In this document: piece after piece, positions 55,093 to 64,000 of the stretch
Layout of the letters: every line of letters begins with the position of its first letter
How positions within the stretch are numbered: position 1 is the first letter of the stretch
NCBI RefSeq assembly: GCF_000285595.1
Contig: NZ_HE611064.1
Coordinates: 205,479 to 269,478, forward strand
DNA length: 64,000 nucleotides
From: Kurthia senegalensis
Lineage (GTDB): Bacteria; Bacillota; Bacilli; Bacillales_A; Planococcaceae
Direction: 5' to 3'
The notes under the pieces: generated by a model
The model's input: only the letters and a program-made list of their open reading frames with translations
Told to the model about the DNA's origin: nothing
Databases searched by the model: none
Made by a program: the position numbers and the translations under genes

Positions 55093-56269
55093 ACGACAAG
55101 AACAATTTGAAACGACATTAATCACAGCTTCTACACGCGGTGAATATGAACAAAAAACAGGTGCCGTCAACGTACCGATTTACGTATCCTCTACGTTTGA
55201 TCAAGAACAATTCGATTCATTTGGTCCTTTCGACTATAGCCGTTCCGGAAACCCTACACGACAAGCACTTGAAAATACGATTGCTGAATTAGAACATGGT
55301 ACGCGAGGATTTGCCTTTTCATCAGGCATCGCTGCCATCGCTTCCGCCTTACTGACACTCGATGCAGGTGACCATATCGTTGTCACATCCGAAGTATACG
55401 GTGGTACGTATCGTTTCGTAACGAAAGTACTTCCAAAATATAATATTACGCATACGTTTGCAGACTTTACCGATTTAGAAAGCGTCGAGCAAGCAATCCA
55501 ACCGAATACGAAAGTGTTGTATGCCGAAACACCAGCTAATCCACTGTTAGGTATTACCGACTTAGAAGGTATTATTGCCCTTGCTAAAAAACATCAATTA
55601 AAAACATTTGTTGATAATACATTCATGACACCTCTTTACCAAAAACCTCTCGATTTGGGTGCTGACGTCGTCTTGCATAGTGCGACGAAATTTTTAGGTG
55701 GTCACAGTGACATTATTGCCGGTTTAGCCGTGACGAAAGAGGAAGAAATAGGTGAAGCTATTTACTTCATGCAAAATTCAATGGGTGCCATTTTAGGGGC
55801 ACAAGATTCCTTTTCGTTAATTCAAGGCATTAAAACGTTAAATGCGCGCCTCTCTTTAGAAAGTGCTTCTGCTCATAAAATTGCCGAGTACTTACAGCAA
55901 AATGATTTCGTTCAAGCGGTGCACTACCCCGGTCTAAAAGATCATCCTGGTCATGCAACCCATTTTAAACAAGCGACAAACGCCGGCGCAGTTCTATCGT
56001 TTGAATTACCGACAAAAGCGTTTACGAAAGCGTTCGTCGAAAACGTCCAAATCCCTGTTTTTGCGGTTAGTTTAGGTGGCGTCGAATCCATTTTATCGTA
56101 CCCTGTCACGATGAGCCATGCAGCCATTCCAGAAGAGGAACGAACGAAACGCGGCATTACAGATGGACTGCTCCGTTTATCTGTCGGTCTCGAAAACGTA
56201 GACGATTTAATTCAAGACTTCCAACAAGCATTTGAAAAAGCGGAAGCTCTTACTTCGCTCAAACAATAA
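55085..56269 (+). CDS. metC: Cystathionine beta-lyase
   Basis: A 394-residue PLP enzyme, paralogous to MetI, that splits cystathionine to homocysteine. Seen: PIYVSSTFDQEQF, FDYSRSGNPTRQALE near residue 48, FSSGIAAIASALLTL, YGGTYRFVTKVLPKY near 110, VDNTFMTPLYQKPL near 180 and the PLP Lys in VLHSATKFLGGHSDIIAG near 203. It overlaps metI by 8 bases, with AAAGGAGTG inside the end of metI, so the pair is coupled. Confidence 0.95.
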   Translation: MTKRQEQFETTLITASTRGEYEQKTGAVNVPIYVSSTFDQEQFDSFGPFDYSRSGNPTRQALENTIAELEHGTRGFAFSSGIAAIASALLTLDAGDHIVVTSEVYGGTYRFVTKVLPKYNITHTFADFTDLESVEQAIQPNTKVLYAETPANPLLGITDLEGIIALAKKHQLKTFVDNTFMTPLYQKPLDLGADVVLHSATKFLGGHSDIIAGLAVTKEEEIGEAIYFMQNSMGAILGAQDSFSLIQGIKTLNARLSLESASAHKIAEYLQQNDFVQAVHYPGLKDHPGHATHFKQATNAGAVLSFELPTKAFTKAFVENVQIPVFAVSLGGVESILSYPVTMSHAAIPEEERTKRGITDGLLRLSVGLENVDDLIQDFQQAFEKAEALTSLKQ

Positions 56270-56286
56270 ATAAGCGCTCATTACAT

Positions 56287-56328
56287 AAAAAGAGCCGTCA
56301 TGATTTTGAAGTCATGACGGCTCTTTTT
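56287..56328. terminator. Bidirectional terminator between metC and msrB
   Basis: AAAAGAGCCGTCATGA / TCATGACGGCTCTTTT with A and T runs on both sides. Confidence 0.8.
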
Positions 56329-56421
56329 AAATTGCTCTTTATTTTAAGTAACACTTCTCAAACGAGTTAGCGGTGCATTTAAGAGACTCGACGCCTTATC
56401 CGCTTTTACTATTCGTTTAGG

Positions 56422-56847
56422 TTAATCGAATAAGTTTTCGAACCCTTTGTATCCTTGTTGTTCTAACTCTGCTTTCGGAATAAAACGTAGAGAAGCTGAA
56501 TTAATACAATAGCGTAGACCACCCGTTTCTTTCGGACCATCTGGGAATACATGACCTAAATGTGAGTCCGCTTCTTTACTTCTTACTTCCGTACGAACCA
56601 TATTAAACGTTCGATCTGTATGTTCTACTAACGCTTCAATTGGTTTCGTAAAAGCGGGCCAACCACAGCCTGAATTGTATTTATCAGTAGAAGAAAATAG
56701 TGGTTCACCTGAAACGATATCTACGTAAATTCCTTCTTCAAAATGTTGGTCGAATTCATTTTGAAATGGTGGTTCTGTTCCGTTACTTTGCGTTACGTAA
56801 CGTTGCAAATCTGTTAATTGTTCTAATCGTTTTTCTTTATTTTCCAT
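56422..56847 (-). CDS. msrB: Peptide methionine (R)-S-oxide reductase
   Basis: A 141-residue MsrB that repairs R-methionine sulfoxide in proteins. Seen: [44 protein letters not shown] near residue 62, [11 protein letters not shown] near 95 and the catalytic Cys in [13 protein letters not shown] near 112. The start at 56847 has a GGGGGA site and lies inside the end of msrA (11-base overlap). Confidence 0.95.
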   Translation of the reverse strand: MENKEKRLEQLTDLQRYVTQSNGTEPPFQNEFDQHFEEGIYVDIVSGEPLFSSTDKYNSGCGWPAFTKPIEALVEHTDRTFNMVRTEVRSKEADSHLGHVFPDGPKETGGLRYCINSASLRFIPKAELEQQGYKGFENLFD

Positions 56848-57373
56848 GTGAATCCCCCCAATGTTGGCGTTGGAACTCAACTCTACCAGAACCATGTGCA
56901 TATTGTGAATAGTGGAATGGATTTTTCTTATAGTAGTGTTGATGTCCTTCTTCTGCTGCATAAAAAGGCTTCGCTTCTAAAATTTTTACAACGATTGGTT
57001 TTGAAAATTTCTTCGACGCTTCCAACGCTTGTTTCGATGCTTCTGCTATTCGTTTTTGTTCATCATTGTGATAAAAAATTGCCGTTTCATAATGCTGTCC
57101 ACGATCATAAAATTGACCACCAGCATCTGTCGGGTCAATTAAAGTCCAATACACTTCTACTAATTTCTCATATGGATAAATAGCTGGATCAAATGTAATT
57201 TGAACCGCCTCGTAGTGGCCTGTTAAATCGGTACAAACTTCTTCATACGTTGGGTTTTCTACCGTTCCTCCTGTATAGCCAGAAATAACCGATTCGATAC
57301 CTGGTTGCTCATCAAACGGTTTGACCATACACCAAAAACACCCACCTGCAAATGTTGCAAACTGTTTCGTCAA
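56837..57373 (-). CDS. msrA: Peptide methionine (S)-S-oxide reductase
   Basis: A 178-residue MsrA for the S epimer of methionine sulfoxide. Seen: the catalytic [15 protein letters not shown] near residue 12, [19 protein letters not shown] near 30-48 and [18 protein letters not shown] near 80. First of the coupled msrA-msrB pair, following ypmS by 12 bases, as in related Bacillales. Confidence 0.95.
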   Translation of the reverse strand: MTKQFATFAGGCFWCMVKPFDEQPGIESVISGYTGGTVENPTYEEVCTDLTGHYEAVQITFDPAIYPYEKLVEVYWTLIDPTDAGGQFYDRGQHYETAIFYHNDEQKRIAEASKQALEASKKFSKPIVVKILEAKPFYAAEEGHQHYYKKNPFHYSQYAHGSGRVEFQRQHWGDSHGK

Positions 57374-57385
57374 ATGATGCCACTC

Positions 57386-57985
57386 CTATCTCGCTGGTAA
57401 TGTAACCGTTAATTCAATATCATCTTTCGCTAAATCAAATTTCGTTGCAGCTAAGTGCGCAGTCGTTTGATCTGTAATCGGTATATTAATTGCATTTAAA
57501 TCAATATACGCTTGTTCTTTGCTCGGTTGAATCGAAATAAAGTTTGGTAATTTACCAGAGTTTTTCACTAATTTTAAAGCAGTTGAGGTTGGAATATCAA
57601 GCATTCCTACTCCTATGCTCGTTTGATGCAACAATAAATTTCCATTCGCATCAACAGTTGGGTCAAATTCCATCGTCACAGGAACGCTCATACCTAACGC
57701 ATCCACACGGCTAACGATCGTAATCGACGATTGATCTACGTACATTTTTGTTGGCATCGTCGTTCCTTCTGTTGCATCATAAATAAATTGATTCGCTAAA
57801 TTTTCAAAGTCTTTCGTCGTCGCTTGAATTCTCACTTCACTCCCGCTAATTTTCTCATTAGCTGTCGGAATTCGGTCGTCCTCTACAGGCATCAAAATAA
57901 GTGCAGCAAGCGCGATGATACCGACTAAAAGAATGCCGAATAATGTTAAAAATGCTACTTTCCATTTATTCATTTTCTTCTTCAT
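57386..57985 (-). CDS. ypmS: YpmS family (DUF2140) membrane-anchored protein
   Basis: A 199-residue protein with one N-terminal membrane helix (VAFLTLFGILLVGIIALAALI, about 9-29) and an extracellular domain typical of YpmS: SEVRIQATTKDFENLANQFI, VDALGMSVPVTMEFDPTVD, DIPTSTALKLVKNSGKLP. The start at 57985 has GGGGGA upstream, inside the end of ypmR. Function unknown; always seen with the YpmR lipase-like protein in Bacillus. Confidence 0.88.
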   Translation of the reverse strand: MKKKMNKWKVAFLTLFGILLVGIIALAALILMPVEDDRIPTANEKISGSEVRIQATTKDFENLANQFIYDATEGTTMPTKMYVDQSSITIVSRVDALGMSVPVTMEFDPTVDANGNLLLHQTSIGVGMLDIPTSTALKLVKNSGKLPNFISIQPSKEQAYIDLNAINIPITDQTTAHLAATKFDLAKDDIELTVTLPAR

Positions 57986-58798
57986 CTTTTTGTCCCCCAA
58001 AATCATATTGATGTTTCGTCAACGTATAAAGGTCTTCTTGTTTCAACGTTTCTAAAATACGCGTTGTCATTCGGTCATACCCTTTCGCATTCGGATGGAA
58101 ATAATCAGTATGATACACGTGCTCGTTGTTCGTAACATATAAATCGGAAACCGGTACGAATATCGCATAATTATTTTCTTTTTCAATTAAGTCTTTCATT
58201 TTCGTATTGTACATTTTCATAATGTCATCCGATTGCCCGACATCTTCTGTATACACAGTAAACGGATTATAAATACCTATTGCTACAATCGGAGCTGTTT
58301 TATTTTGTTTTCGAATCAAACGTAAAATTTTAGCATATCTTTTTTCGTATGCGATGACTTCTTCATCAAAATATTTTCGATCTAAGTTTTGTATGTGTTG
58401 GCGGGCAATCTTCATTAAATCATTGCCACCCATCGTGAGTGTAATAAAATTTGCTTTCTTCAATGCGTTATCAATGTCGCCACTTTCTAGTTGCGTCAAC
58501 AATTGATCGGAGCGGCGTCCTCTTTTTGCTGTGTTATCAACGGTTACTGTCGAAACCCCTTCCCAAGAAGCCATATTTTCAGCAAGTCGTCCTACGTAGC
58601 CACTATTGTTCATTTCATCCCCAACACCTTCTGTTAAAGAATCTCCAAGTGCTACGTAATGTAAGTGTTTCTCCTCTAATGGCTCACGTTTGTCTGAAAA
58701 AGGTTTCCAACCAGTTTCCTCGAGCTGAGTCGTAATATCGCATGCCGTTAACATGACGACACATAAAATGAGGCCAATCAATGCGATTCTTTTTTCAT
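57966..58798 (-). CDS. ypmR: YpmR-like SGNH/GDSL hydrolase lipoprotein, frame broken at 58790-58795
   Basis: A 277-residue SGNH hydrolase. Catalytic motifs: VALGDSLTEGVG (Ser), TMGGNDLMKI (Asn) and DYFHPNAKGYDRM (Asp-x-x-His). The lipobox VMLTAC follows a hydrophobic stretch. The frame is open only from an unlikely TTG at 58781; the ATG at 58798, with GGGGAT upstream, reads M-K-K-R-I-A-L-I-G-L if its run of six A is taken as seven. That is a textbook lipoprotein signal, so a homopolymer error is likely. Overlaps ypmS by 20 bases. Substrate unknown, perhaps lipid or acetylated wall sugars. Confidence 0.88.
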
Positions 58799-58814
58799 GT
58801 TCTAATCCCCTATT

Positions 58815-58842
58815 AAAAAAGTTGCCCCATAGGACAACTTTA
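58815..58842 (-). terminator. Terminator of degV
   Basis: AAAGTTG / CAACTTT stem with T run on the minus strand, about 40 bases past the degV stop. Confidence 0.6.
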
Positions 58843-58883
58843 ATGGTACTACTTCTTACACGATTTTTGAACTGTAGACCCGT

Positions 58884-59726
58884 TTATTCTGCGTAATAAC
58901 TTAAACCGATTGCACCGATTCCTGTATGCGTACTAATAATCGGTGATGTAACCCCAAAATGAACATTCTCAAAGCCGATTTCTTCTTTGAAGAATTCAAG
59001 CATCGGTTCGCCCATCGCTAAACCGTTTGCGTGTTCGATACCAATTCCTTTAATCGTTTTTCCATCTGTATCTTCATGGAATTGTTTTTTCAAAAATTTC
59101 ACGACTTGTTTGTGGCTACGTACTTTCGCTACAGGGTTATAACCGCCACCTTCTAAATTAGCGATTGGTTTAATGTTCAATAGTGAACCGACCATTCCCA
59201 TCCCTTTACCGATACGACCACCTTTTACTAAGTTATCTAACGTATCAACAATGACATATAAAAACGTGTTGTCGCGAATTTCTTCAATACGCTTCACGAT
59301 TTCATCCATTGTTTTTCCTTCTTGTGCCATTTTAGCCGCTTCAAGTACTTGGAAACCTAAAGCGCATGAAATAAAGCGTGAATCTACTACTTTCACATTT
59401 GCGTCTGACGCTTGTGCAGCTGCTTCGGCAGATTTCACTGTACCACTCATACCACCTGTCATCGTAATGACAAGTACGTCATCTCCATTAGCACCTAGCT
59501 CATCAAATAGTTCTTGAAACACACCTACTGGCGGTTGTGAACTTTTCGGTAGCTCTTTTGTTTTAGCCATCTCATCTAAAAATTCAGAAGGCGTTAAATT
59601 TTCTCCATCTTGATAAGATTCCCCATTTACATAAATCGTAAGCGGTACGACGTGAATATTGTTTTCCTCAATTTGTTTTTTAGTTAAAGCACTCGTTGAA
59701 TCTGTAACGATATGCACTTTTTTCAT
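58884..59726 (-). CDS. degV: DegV family fatty-acid-binding protein
   Basis: A 280-residue DegV protein (FakB-like) that holds a fatty acid for the FakA kinase. Seen: VHIVTDSTSALTKKQIEEN near residue 3, LPKSSQPPVGVFQELFDEL near 58, ITMTGGMSGTVKSAEAAA near 87, VVDSRFISCALGFQV and a late TSPIISTHTGIGAIGLSYY. The ATG at 59726 is chosen over a GTG three codons earlier; the ribosome-binding site is weak. Confidence 0.9.
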   Translation of the reverse strand: MKKVHIVTDSTSALTKKQIEENNIHVVPLTIYVNGESYQDGENLTPSEFLDEMAKTKELPKSSQPPVGVFQELFDELGANGDDVLVITMTGGMSGTVKSAEAAAQASDANVKVVDSRFISCALGFQVLEAAKMAQEGKTMDEIVKRIEEIRDNTFLYVIVDTLDNLVKGGRIGKGMGMVGSLLNIKPIANLEGGGYNPVAKVRSHKQVVKFLKKQFHEDTDGKTIKGIGIEHANGLAMGEPMLEFFKEEIGFENVHFGVTSPIISTHTGIGAIGLSYYAE

Positions 59727-59902
59727 TCCATACACCCATTTCTTAACGTTCTATTTCTGTTTACGCTTTTAATTATGCTTTATTTTACTTCCTTTTGTCA
59801 TATGATACATGTGACAAACGTCAATATTTCTTCTAGTTCTTTTCCGTCATACTATATTTAGACAATAAATAGTAACATTTATTATATAAAGGAGTGGGCA
59901 TT

Positions 59903-60547
59903 ATGACGAGCACAAACGAATCCACTGAAAAATTAAAATTATCCGAAGAACATTGGAATGTTATTACGCACGCTTTTGGCGTCCTTTTATCCATTCCAGG
60001 ACTTATTTTTTTAATACTAGAAGGAATGAACCATCATACGACGATTGCGACCGTTAGCTTTACAATCTTCGGTGTTTCTACACTCCTTCTGTTTTTAGCT
60101 TCAACGGTATACCACGCATCCCCTAAAAAAACCCGTCGCGTCTTCCGTATATTTGATCATTGTTCTATTTATTTACTCATCGCAGGTACGTACACACCTT
60201 TTGCACTTGTAGCAATTGGTGGAGCGCTCGGTTGGACTATTTTCGGTATTGAATGGGGATTTGCTATTCTTGGCTTATTTTTCAAAGCATTTTTCACGGG
60301 GAAATTCAAAAAAATTTCACTCATTTGTTATTTAGGAATGGGCTGGCTTATTATTATCGCTTTTAATCCAATCATTGAGCATATTACACTTGAAGGATTC
60401 TTTTACTTATTAAGCGGTGGCTTAATGTATACGTTTGGTGCTTACTTCTTCGCAAACGAAAAAATACCGTACAATCATGCTATTTGGCATATGTTCGTTT
60501 TATTTGGCAGTGCTTTCATGTATTGGTCAATCATTCATTACGTATAA
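59903..60547 (+). CDS. Hemolysin III / YqfA-YplQ family membrane protein
   Basis: A 214-residue protein with about seven membrane helices, of the hemolysin III/PAQR group. Seen: EEHWNVITHAFGVLLSIPGL near residue 15 with the first His, STVYHASPKKTRRVFRIFDHCSIYLLIAGTYTPFAL over residues 70-105 (H-x-S...D-H motif) and a final NHAIWHMFVLFGSAFMYW. AAAGGAGTG precedes the ATG at 59903. Haemolytic activity should not be assumed from the name. Confidence 0.9.
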   Translation: MTSTNESTEKLKLSEEHWNVITHAFGVLLSIPGLIFLILEGMNHHTTIATVSFTIFGVSTLLLFLASTVYHASPKKTRRVFRIFDHCSIYLLIAGTYTPFALVAIGGALGWTIFGIEWGFAILGLFFKAFFTGKFKKISLICYLGMGWLIIIAFNPIIEHITLEGFFYLLSGGLMYTFGAYFFANEKIPYNHAIWHMFVLFGSAFMYWSIIHYV

Positions 60548-60688
60548 ATACATGCCATTTCAAAAGTAGGTCGCACTTATGTAGCCTACTTTTTTTATGT
60601 CTTCATTCGCTAAAATTCGAAGCAGTTTATAGAATTACATGCCATTTTCCGATATGATAGTGAGCGTAAACATAAAGGAGGCGGTTGT

Positions 60689-61633
60689 ATGAAACAATAT
60701 TTAGATTTATGCCAACATATTTTAAATGAGGGCACGGATAAAGGAGACCGCACTGGAACTGGAACACGCAGTGTTTTTGGTTACCAAATGCGCTTCAACT
60801 TGCAAGAAGGCTTTCCTTTAGTAACGACAAAAAAAACAGCCTTTCGCTTAATTGCGACTGAATTATTATGGTTCATGAAAGGTGATACGAATGTTCGTAC
60901 ACTTATTTCTCAAAACAATCATATTTGGGATGAATGGGCTTTCGAAAAATGGGTAACGAGTGACGCTTATGCAGGTCCCGACATGACAGACTTCGGTCAT
61001 CGCGTATTACAAGACGCTTCGTTTAAAGAACAATACGATTACGAAATGGCACAGTTCCGTACACGTATCGTAGAAGATGAACAGTTCGCAGCACAATATG
61101 GCGACTTAGGTCCTGTATACGGGAAGCAGTGGCGCTCTTGGCCTGATGAAAAAGGTGGCACAATCGACCAATTACAACAAGTCATTGATGCAATCAAACA
61201 AACACCTGATTCTAGACGTCTAATTGTCAGCGCTTGGAACCCTGCAGAAGTAGAAAACATGGCATTACCACCTTGTCATACGATTTTCCAATTTTACGTA
61301 GCAGATGGCAAATTATCTTGTCAGTTGTATCAGCGCTCTGCAGATGTTTTCCTCGGTGTCCCATTCAATATCGCTAGTTACGCGCTACTAACCCATCTTA
61401 TTGCAAAAGAATGCAACTTAGAAGTAGGTGACTTCGTTCATACATTGGGCGATGCTCATTTGTATCAAAATCATTTTGAGCAAGTAAAAGAACAACTTTC
61501 TCGTACACCTCGTACACTTCCTATATTAAAATTAAATCCAGATAAACAATCTATTTTTGATTTTACGATGGACGATATTTCAATCGAAGGATACGATCCT
61601 TACCCACGTATTAAAGCACCTATTTCAGTTTAA
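60689..61633 (+). CDS. thyA: Thymidylate synthase
   Basis: A 314-residue ThyA that methylates dUMP with methylenetetrahydrofolate. Seen: [19 protein letters not shown] near residue 22, the catalytic Cys in [13 protein letters not shown] near 195, [19 protein letters not shown] near 212 and [12 protein letters not shown] near 252. The length is that of the long form with a roughly 50-residue insert. AAAGGAGGCGG precedes the start; dfrA follows directly and recycles the dihydrofolate product. Confidence 0.97.
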   Translation: MKQYLDLCQHILNEGTDKGDRTGTGTRSVFGYQMRFNLQEGFPLVTTKKTAFRLIATELLWFMKGDTNVRTLISQNNHIWDEWAFEKWVTSDAYAGPDMTDFGHRVLQDASFKEQYDYEMAQFRTRIVEDEQFAAQYGDLGPVYGKQWRSWPDEKGGTIDQLQQVIDAIKQTPDSRRLIVSAWNPAEVENMALPPCHTIFQFYVADGKLSCQLYQRSADVFLGVPFNIASYALLTHLIAKECNLEVGDFVHTLGDAHLYQNHFEQVKEQLSRTPRTLPILKLNPDKQSIFDFTMDDISIEGYDPYPRIKAPISV

Positions 61634-61649
61634 ATGGAGGATGATTTTT

Positions 61650-62126
61650 TTGATTTCTTTAATCGTTGCACACGACGAAAATCGTGTAATTGGCTATGAA
61701 AATGATATGCCTTGGCATTTGCCAGGAGACCTTGCTTACTTTAAACGCATGACGATGGGCAAACCAATCGTCATGGGAAGAAAAACGTTTGAATCCATCG
61801 GTAAAGCATTGCCTGGTCGTTTAAACATTGTCATTACAACACAAGCTGATTATGACGCAGAAAACATCGTCACGGTTTCTTCTTTAGAAGAAGCAATTCA
61901 AGTCGCATCTGCACAATCTGAAGAAATAATGATTATCGGTGGCGGAAAAATTTTCAAATCTGCATTACCACTTGCAGATCGTTTATACATTACTCAAATT
62001 AATCATACGTTTAACGGTGATACGTATTTCCCTGAGTACTTTTCAAAAGGTTGGAAGGAAATTTCTTCCTCTGAAGAACAACGAGCAGACGGCTACACAT
62101 TCACGTATAAAATATTCGAAAAATAA
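61650..62126 (+). CDS. dfrA: Dihydrofolate reductase
   Basis: A 158-residue DHFR. Seen: LIVAHDENRVIGYENDMPWHLP near residue 4-25 in two pieces, MGRKTFESIGKALPGRLNIVIT near 43-63 and MIIGGGKIFKSALP near 95. The start is TTG at 61650 with GGAGG nine bases upstream; an open frame further up lies inside thyA. 16 bases after thyA, so one operon. Confidence 0.95.
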   Translation: MISLIVAHDENRVIGYENDMPWHLPGDLAYFKRMTMGKPIVMGRKTFESIGKALPGRLNIVITTQADYDAENIVTVSSLEEAIQVASAQSEEIMIIGGGKIFKSALPLADRLYITQINHTFNGDTYFPEYFSKGWKEISSSEEQRADGYTFTYKIFEK

Positions 62127-62133
62127 TGAAAAG

Positions 62134-62169
62134 AAAAGCCGCCATGATTAAAATCATGGCGGCTTTTTT
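62134..62169 (+). terminator. Intrinsic terminator of thyA-dfrA
   Basis: AAAAGCCGCCATGATT / AATCATGGCGGCTTTT, a 16-bp stem with T run. Confidence 0.88.
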
Positions 62170-62244
62170 CATCGCATTTTTTATTTCGAATGAAGCTTTT
62201 ACACAGAACGACGGCAACTCAATTTCATCTGAGCTATAAACTTT

Positions 62245-63637
62245 TTACGTACCACAATACGTCACGTATGGCTTTCTCCCAATAGGTGGATGCATGTAAC
62301 GTTCTGTTAAAGCAGTTTGCTCATATGGTTTTTTCAATGCGGCAAGCAACAATTCTACGAGTGTAAAATCCCCTGCTTCTGCATCTTGAATCGCTTGTTC
62401 TACGTAATAATTCCGCGGAATAATGACCGGATTCACCGTTTGCATCATCTGTTGTGCTGCTTCTTTGGACTGCCCATTTTCCGCTAATTCATTAGCCCAT
62501 TTTTGCTTCCAAGCAGATAATGCTGCTATGTCCTCACCATTCGTTAATTGGCGAAACGTATTCGTATAATCTAATCGTTCTTCCGTCATCGTCTGTAACA
62601 ACTGTTGAGCAAGTTGTTGAATACGTTCATTCGTTTGTTCAAAACCTAATTTATTTGCCATACCGTTTGACCAGGCTGTTTCGTAAAAAGCTTGGTATTT
62701 TTTTAGTACGCTTTCAAGTAGCTCAATCGCTTGCTCTTCGTCCTCATGAATAAGTGGGATGAGACATTCCGCAAATCGAGTTAAATTCCAACCGGCAATT
62801 GCTGGTTGATTTTTTAAAGCGATAGCGCCCGTGTTGGTCAATCGAACTAAATACCGTTTCTGGATCATACGTATCCAAAAAGGCACAAGGTCCATAATCA
62901 ATCGTTTCCCCGCTAATCGCCATATTATCTGTATTCATAACACCGTGTACGAAACCGATCAATTGCCACTTCGCTATTAATGCCGCTTGCTTTTTCATCA
63001 CTTCTTCGAAAAATGAAAGATAATCTTCTTTTTCTACCGTCGGATAATGACGTGCCATCGTATAATCTGCCAATTGTTTTAATGCTTCGATGTCTTGTGC
63101 AACGAAACGTGCGAATTGGAATGTGCCAACACGAATATGGCTCGCAGCAACTCGAGTCAATACAGCTCCCACTTCTACATTTTGACGGTAAACAGGTTGT
63201 CCTGTTACCGTAACAGCTAAGCTACGTGTTGTAGGCACTCCTAATGCGTGCATCGCTTCGCTCACGATGTATTCTCGCAACATAGGTCCTAATGCTGCTA
63301 AACCGTCCCCACCTCTAGAAAATGGCGTTAAACCACTTCCTTTCAGTTGAATATCAAAATGTTGTCCACCTATTTCTCGTTCAGCAATGAGCATCGCACG
63401 TCCGTCTCCAAGCATCGTAAATTGCCCGAACTGGTGTCCTGCATAACTTTGTGCGATGGCCCCTTCCACATCACCAGCTAATACGTTCGCATCTTCAAAC
63501 GATTGCAGTGCGAGTGTTTCAGCTAATTCATCGTTCCAAAGTGCAATCGAAGGTTTTTCCTTTAATTGTTTTGCCGGTACTTGTTCATAAAAAATAGCTG
63601 GCAATTGTTTATACGTTATTTCTTCTCGTTCTTTCAT
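62245..63637 (-). CDS. selO: Protein adenylyltransferase SelO (YdiU), frame broken at 62810-62815
   Basis: A pseudokinase-fold enzyme that transfers AMP to proteins. First frame: [36 protein letters not shown] (ATP site), [23 protein letters not shown] (active D-N and D-Y-G over about 235-262). Second frame: [20 protein letters not shown] to the end, [10 protein letters not shown]. They meet at a six-A run; five A reads [16 protein letters not shown], exactly the family pattern, and gives 463 residues. Probable homopolymer error. The start has AGGAGG upstream. Confidence 0.88.
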
Positions 63638-63683
63638 ATTCGTACCTCCTCTTTCTCATCATACAAGCGAGAAAATTAAAATG

Positions 63684-63710
63684 AAAAAACGTCTAGATAA
63701 ACTAGACGTT
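63684..63710 (-). terminator. Intrinsic terminator of ypjP
   Basis: AACGTCTAG / CTAGACGTT stem followed by six T residues on the minus strand, just past the ypjP stop. Confidence 0.8.
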
Positions 63711-63715
63711 CTACT

Positions 63716-64000
63716 TTATGACAACCATTTAGGTGGTGTATTACGACTCCAATAAATTTCTCCTAAATCATAGTGAGAGGCAAAGGCATCTTCATACGTA
63801 TGGTAATGGAAATTGTAGTAGTAACCGTCGAATGGTCTATTTTCTGTTCGTACGTGGAAACGTAATAAATCTTCTTTCGTTTCACGGTTGTAAATGTTAA
63901 AAATCTTTTCTGCATAATCGCCACTTGGATTTTCTGTAATCGCGACATTGCGTAATTGATCGTTTCCTAAACGTGCAAACGTATCATCGATTGCTTTTTC
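63716..64000 (-). CDS. ypjP: YpjP family protein, 3' end only (window edge)
   Basis: The last 94 residues of a protein whose start is outside the window: NPSGDYAEKIFNIYNRETK, DLLRFHVRTENRPFDGYYYN, FHYHTYEDAFASHYDLGEIY and WSRNTPPKWLS. This matches the C-terminus of B. subtilis YpjP, whose gene neighbours thyB-dfrA. Rich in His and Tyr; function unknown. Here it lies beyond selO on the minus strand. Confidence 0.8.
   Translation of the reverse strand, partial: EKAIDDTFARLGNDQLRNVAITENPSGDYAEKIFNIYNRETKEDLLRFHVRTENRPFDGYYYNFHYHTYEDAFASHYDLGEIYWSRNTPPKWLS

Noticed and set aside
1-64000. CRISPR arrays, rRNA, tRNA genes or complete insertion sequences
   Set aside because: No regularly spaced repeats, no tRNA-like cloverleaf with CCA region, no rRNA sequence and no transposase frame were found.

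Overview
The window reads as ordinary chromosome of a low-GC Gram-positive rod, most likely Bacillales. Evidence: strong AGGAGG ribosome-binding sites, sigma-A promoters, T-box and S-box leaders, Bacillus-type gene neighbourhoods (odhA-odhB, msrA-msrB-ypmS-ypmR, thyA-dfrA-ypjP, metI-metC) and a bacillibactin-type siderophore operon. Gene content hints at a Planococcaceae-like member, but that placement is a guess. About 55 protein genes are supported, plus remnants and many intrinsic terminators.

Layout. 0-4.2 kb: M20 peptidase, ferritin, a degenerate exonuclease/BRCT protein and two repressors (TetR, MarR). 4.3-11.0 kb: sulfate assimilation, with cysH-sat-cysC on the minus strand diverging from the sulfate ABC importer sbp-cysT-cysW-cysA. 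11.1-24.6 kb: one Fur-controlled minus-strand siderophore operon (dhbE, free aryl carrier protein, dhbF, mbtH, sfp, MFS exporter, dhbA, dhbC, dhbB). DhbF specificity residues read glycine then threonine, so the product should be bacillibactin. 25-32.5 kb: WHH-type nuclease, leuA under a leucine T-box, an ABC ATPase, dps, a DnaQ-type exonuclease, small proteins and an SDR. 32.5-34.8 kb: an accessory patch with a deletion scar (LysE and MocR tails), a tandemly duplicated unknown gene, an SMI1/KNR4 protein and an integrase tail. 34.9-44.4 kb: odhB-odhA, a two-component system, a PAS-GGDEF protein and dapF. 44.7-56.3 kb: GNAT, murG, CobW GTPase, ctpB, deoD, yozE, a chemoreceptor, an SH3 protein and S-box metI-metC. 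56.4-64 kb: msrB/msrA, ypmS/ypmR, degV, hlyIII, thyA-dfrA, selO and the 3' end of ypjP.

Most interesting signal: the two divergent sulfate operons share a 27-29 nt leader element (ACATACG, 0-2 nt, then CTGNNCAGNCANCTGNAGGC) that forms a small hairpin with a compensating base-pair change. Its end is the first arm of an intrinsic terminator in both leaders. It matches none of the S-box, T-box or cobalamin motifs I know, so it is a candidate undescribed attenuator or riboswitch for sulfur assimilation.

Caution: ten genes (dhbF, dhbC, sfp, murG, selO, ypmR, the chemoreceptor, the SH3 protein, the SMI1 protein and one tandem duplicate) are broken by one-base length differences in A/T homopolymers. 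Because essential murG is among them, homopolymer sequencing error is the simplest explanation. I annotate nine of these as single genes with the break position, and the tandem duplicate as a pseudogene.
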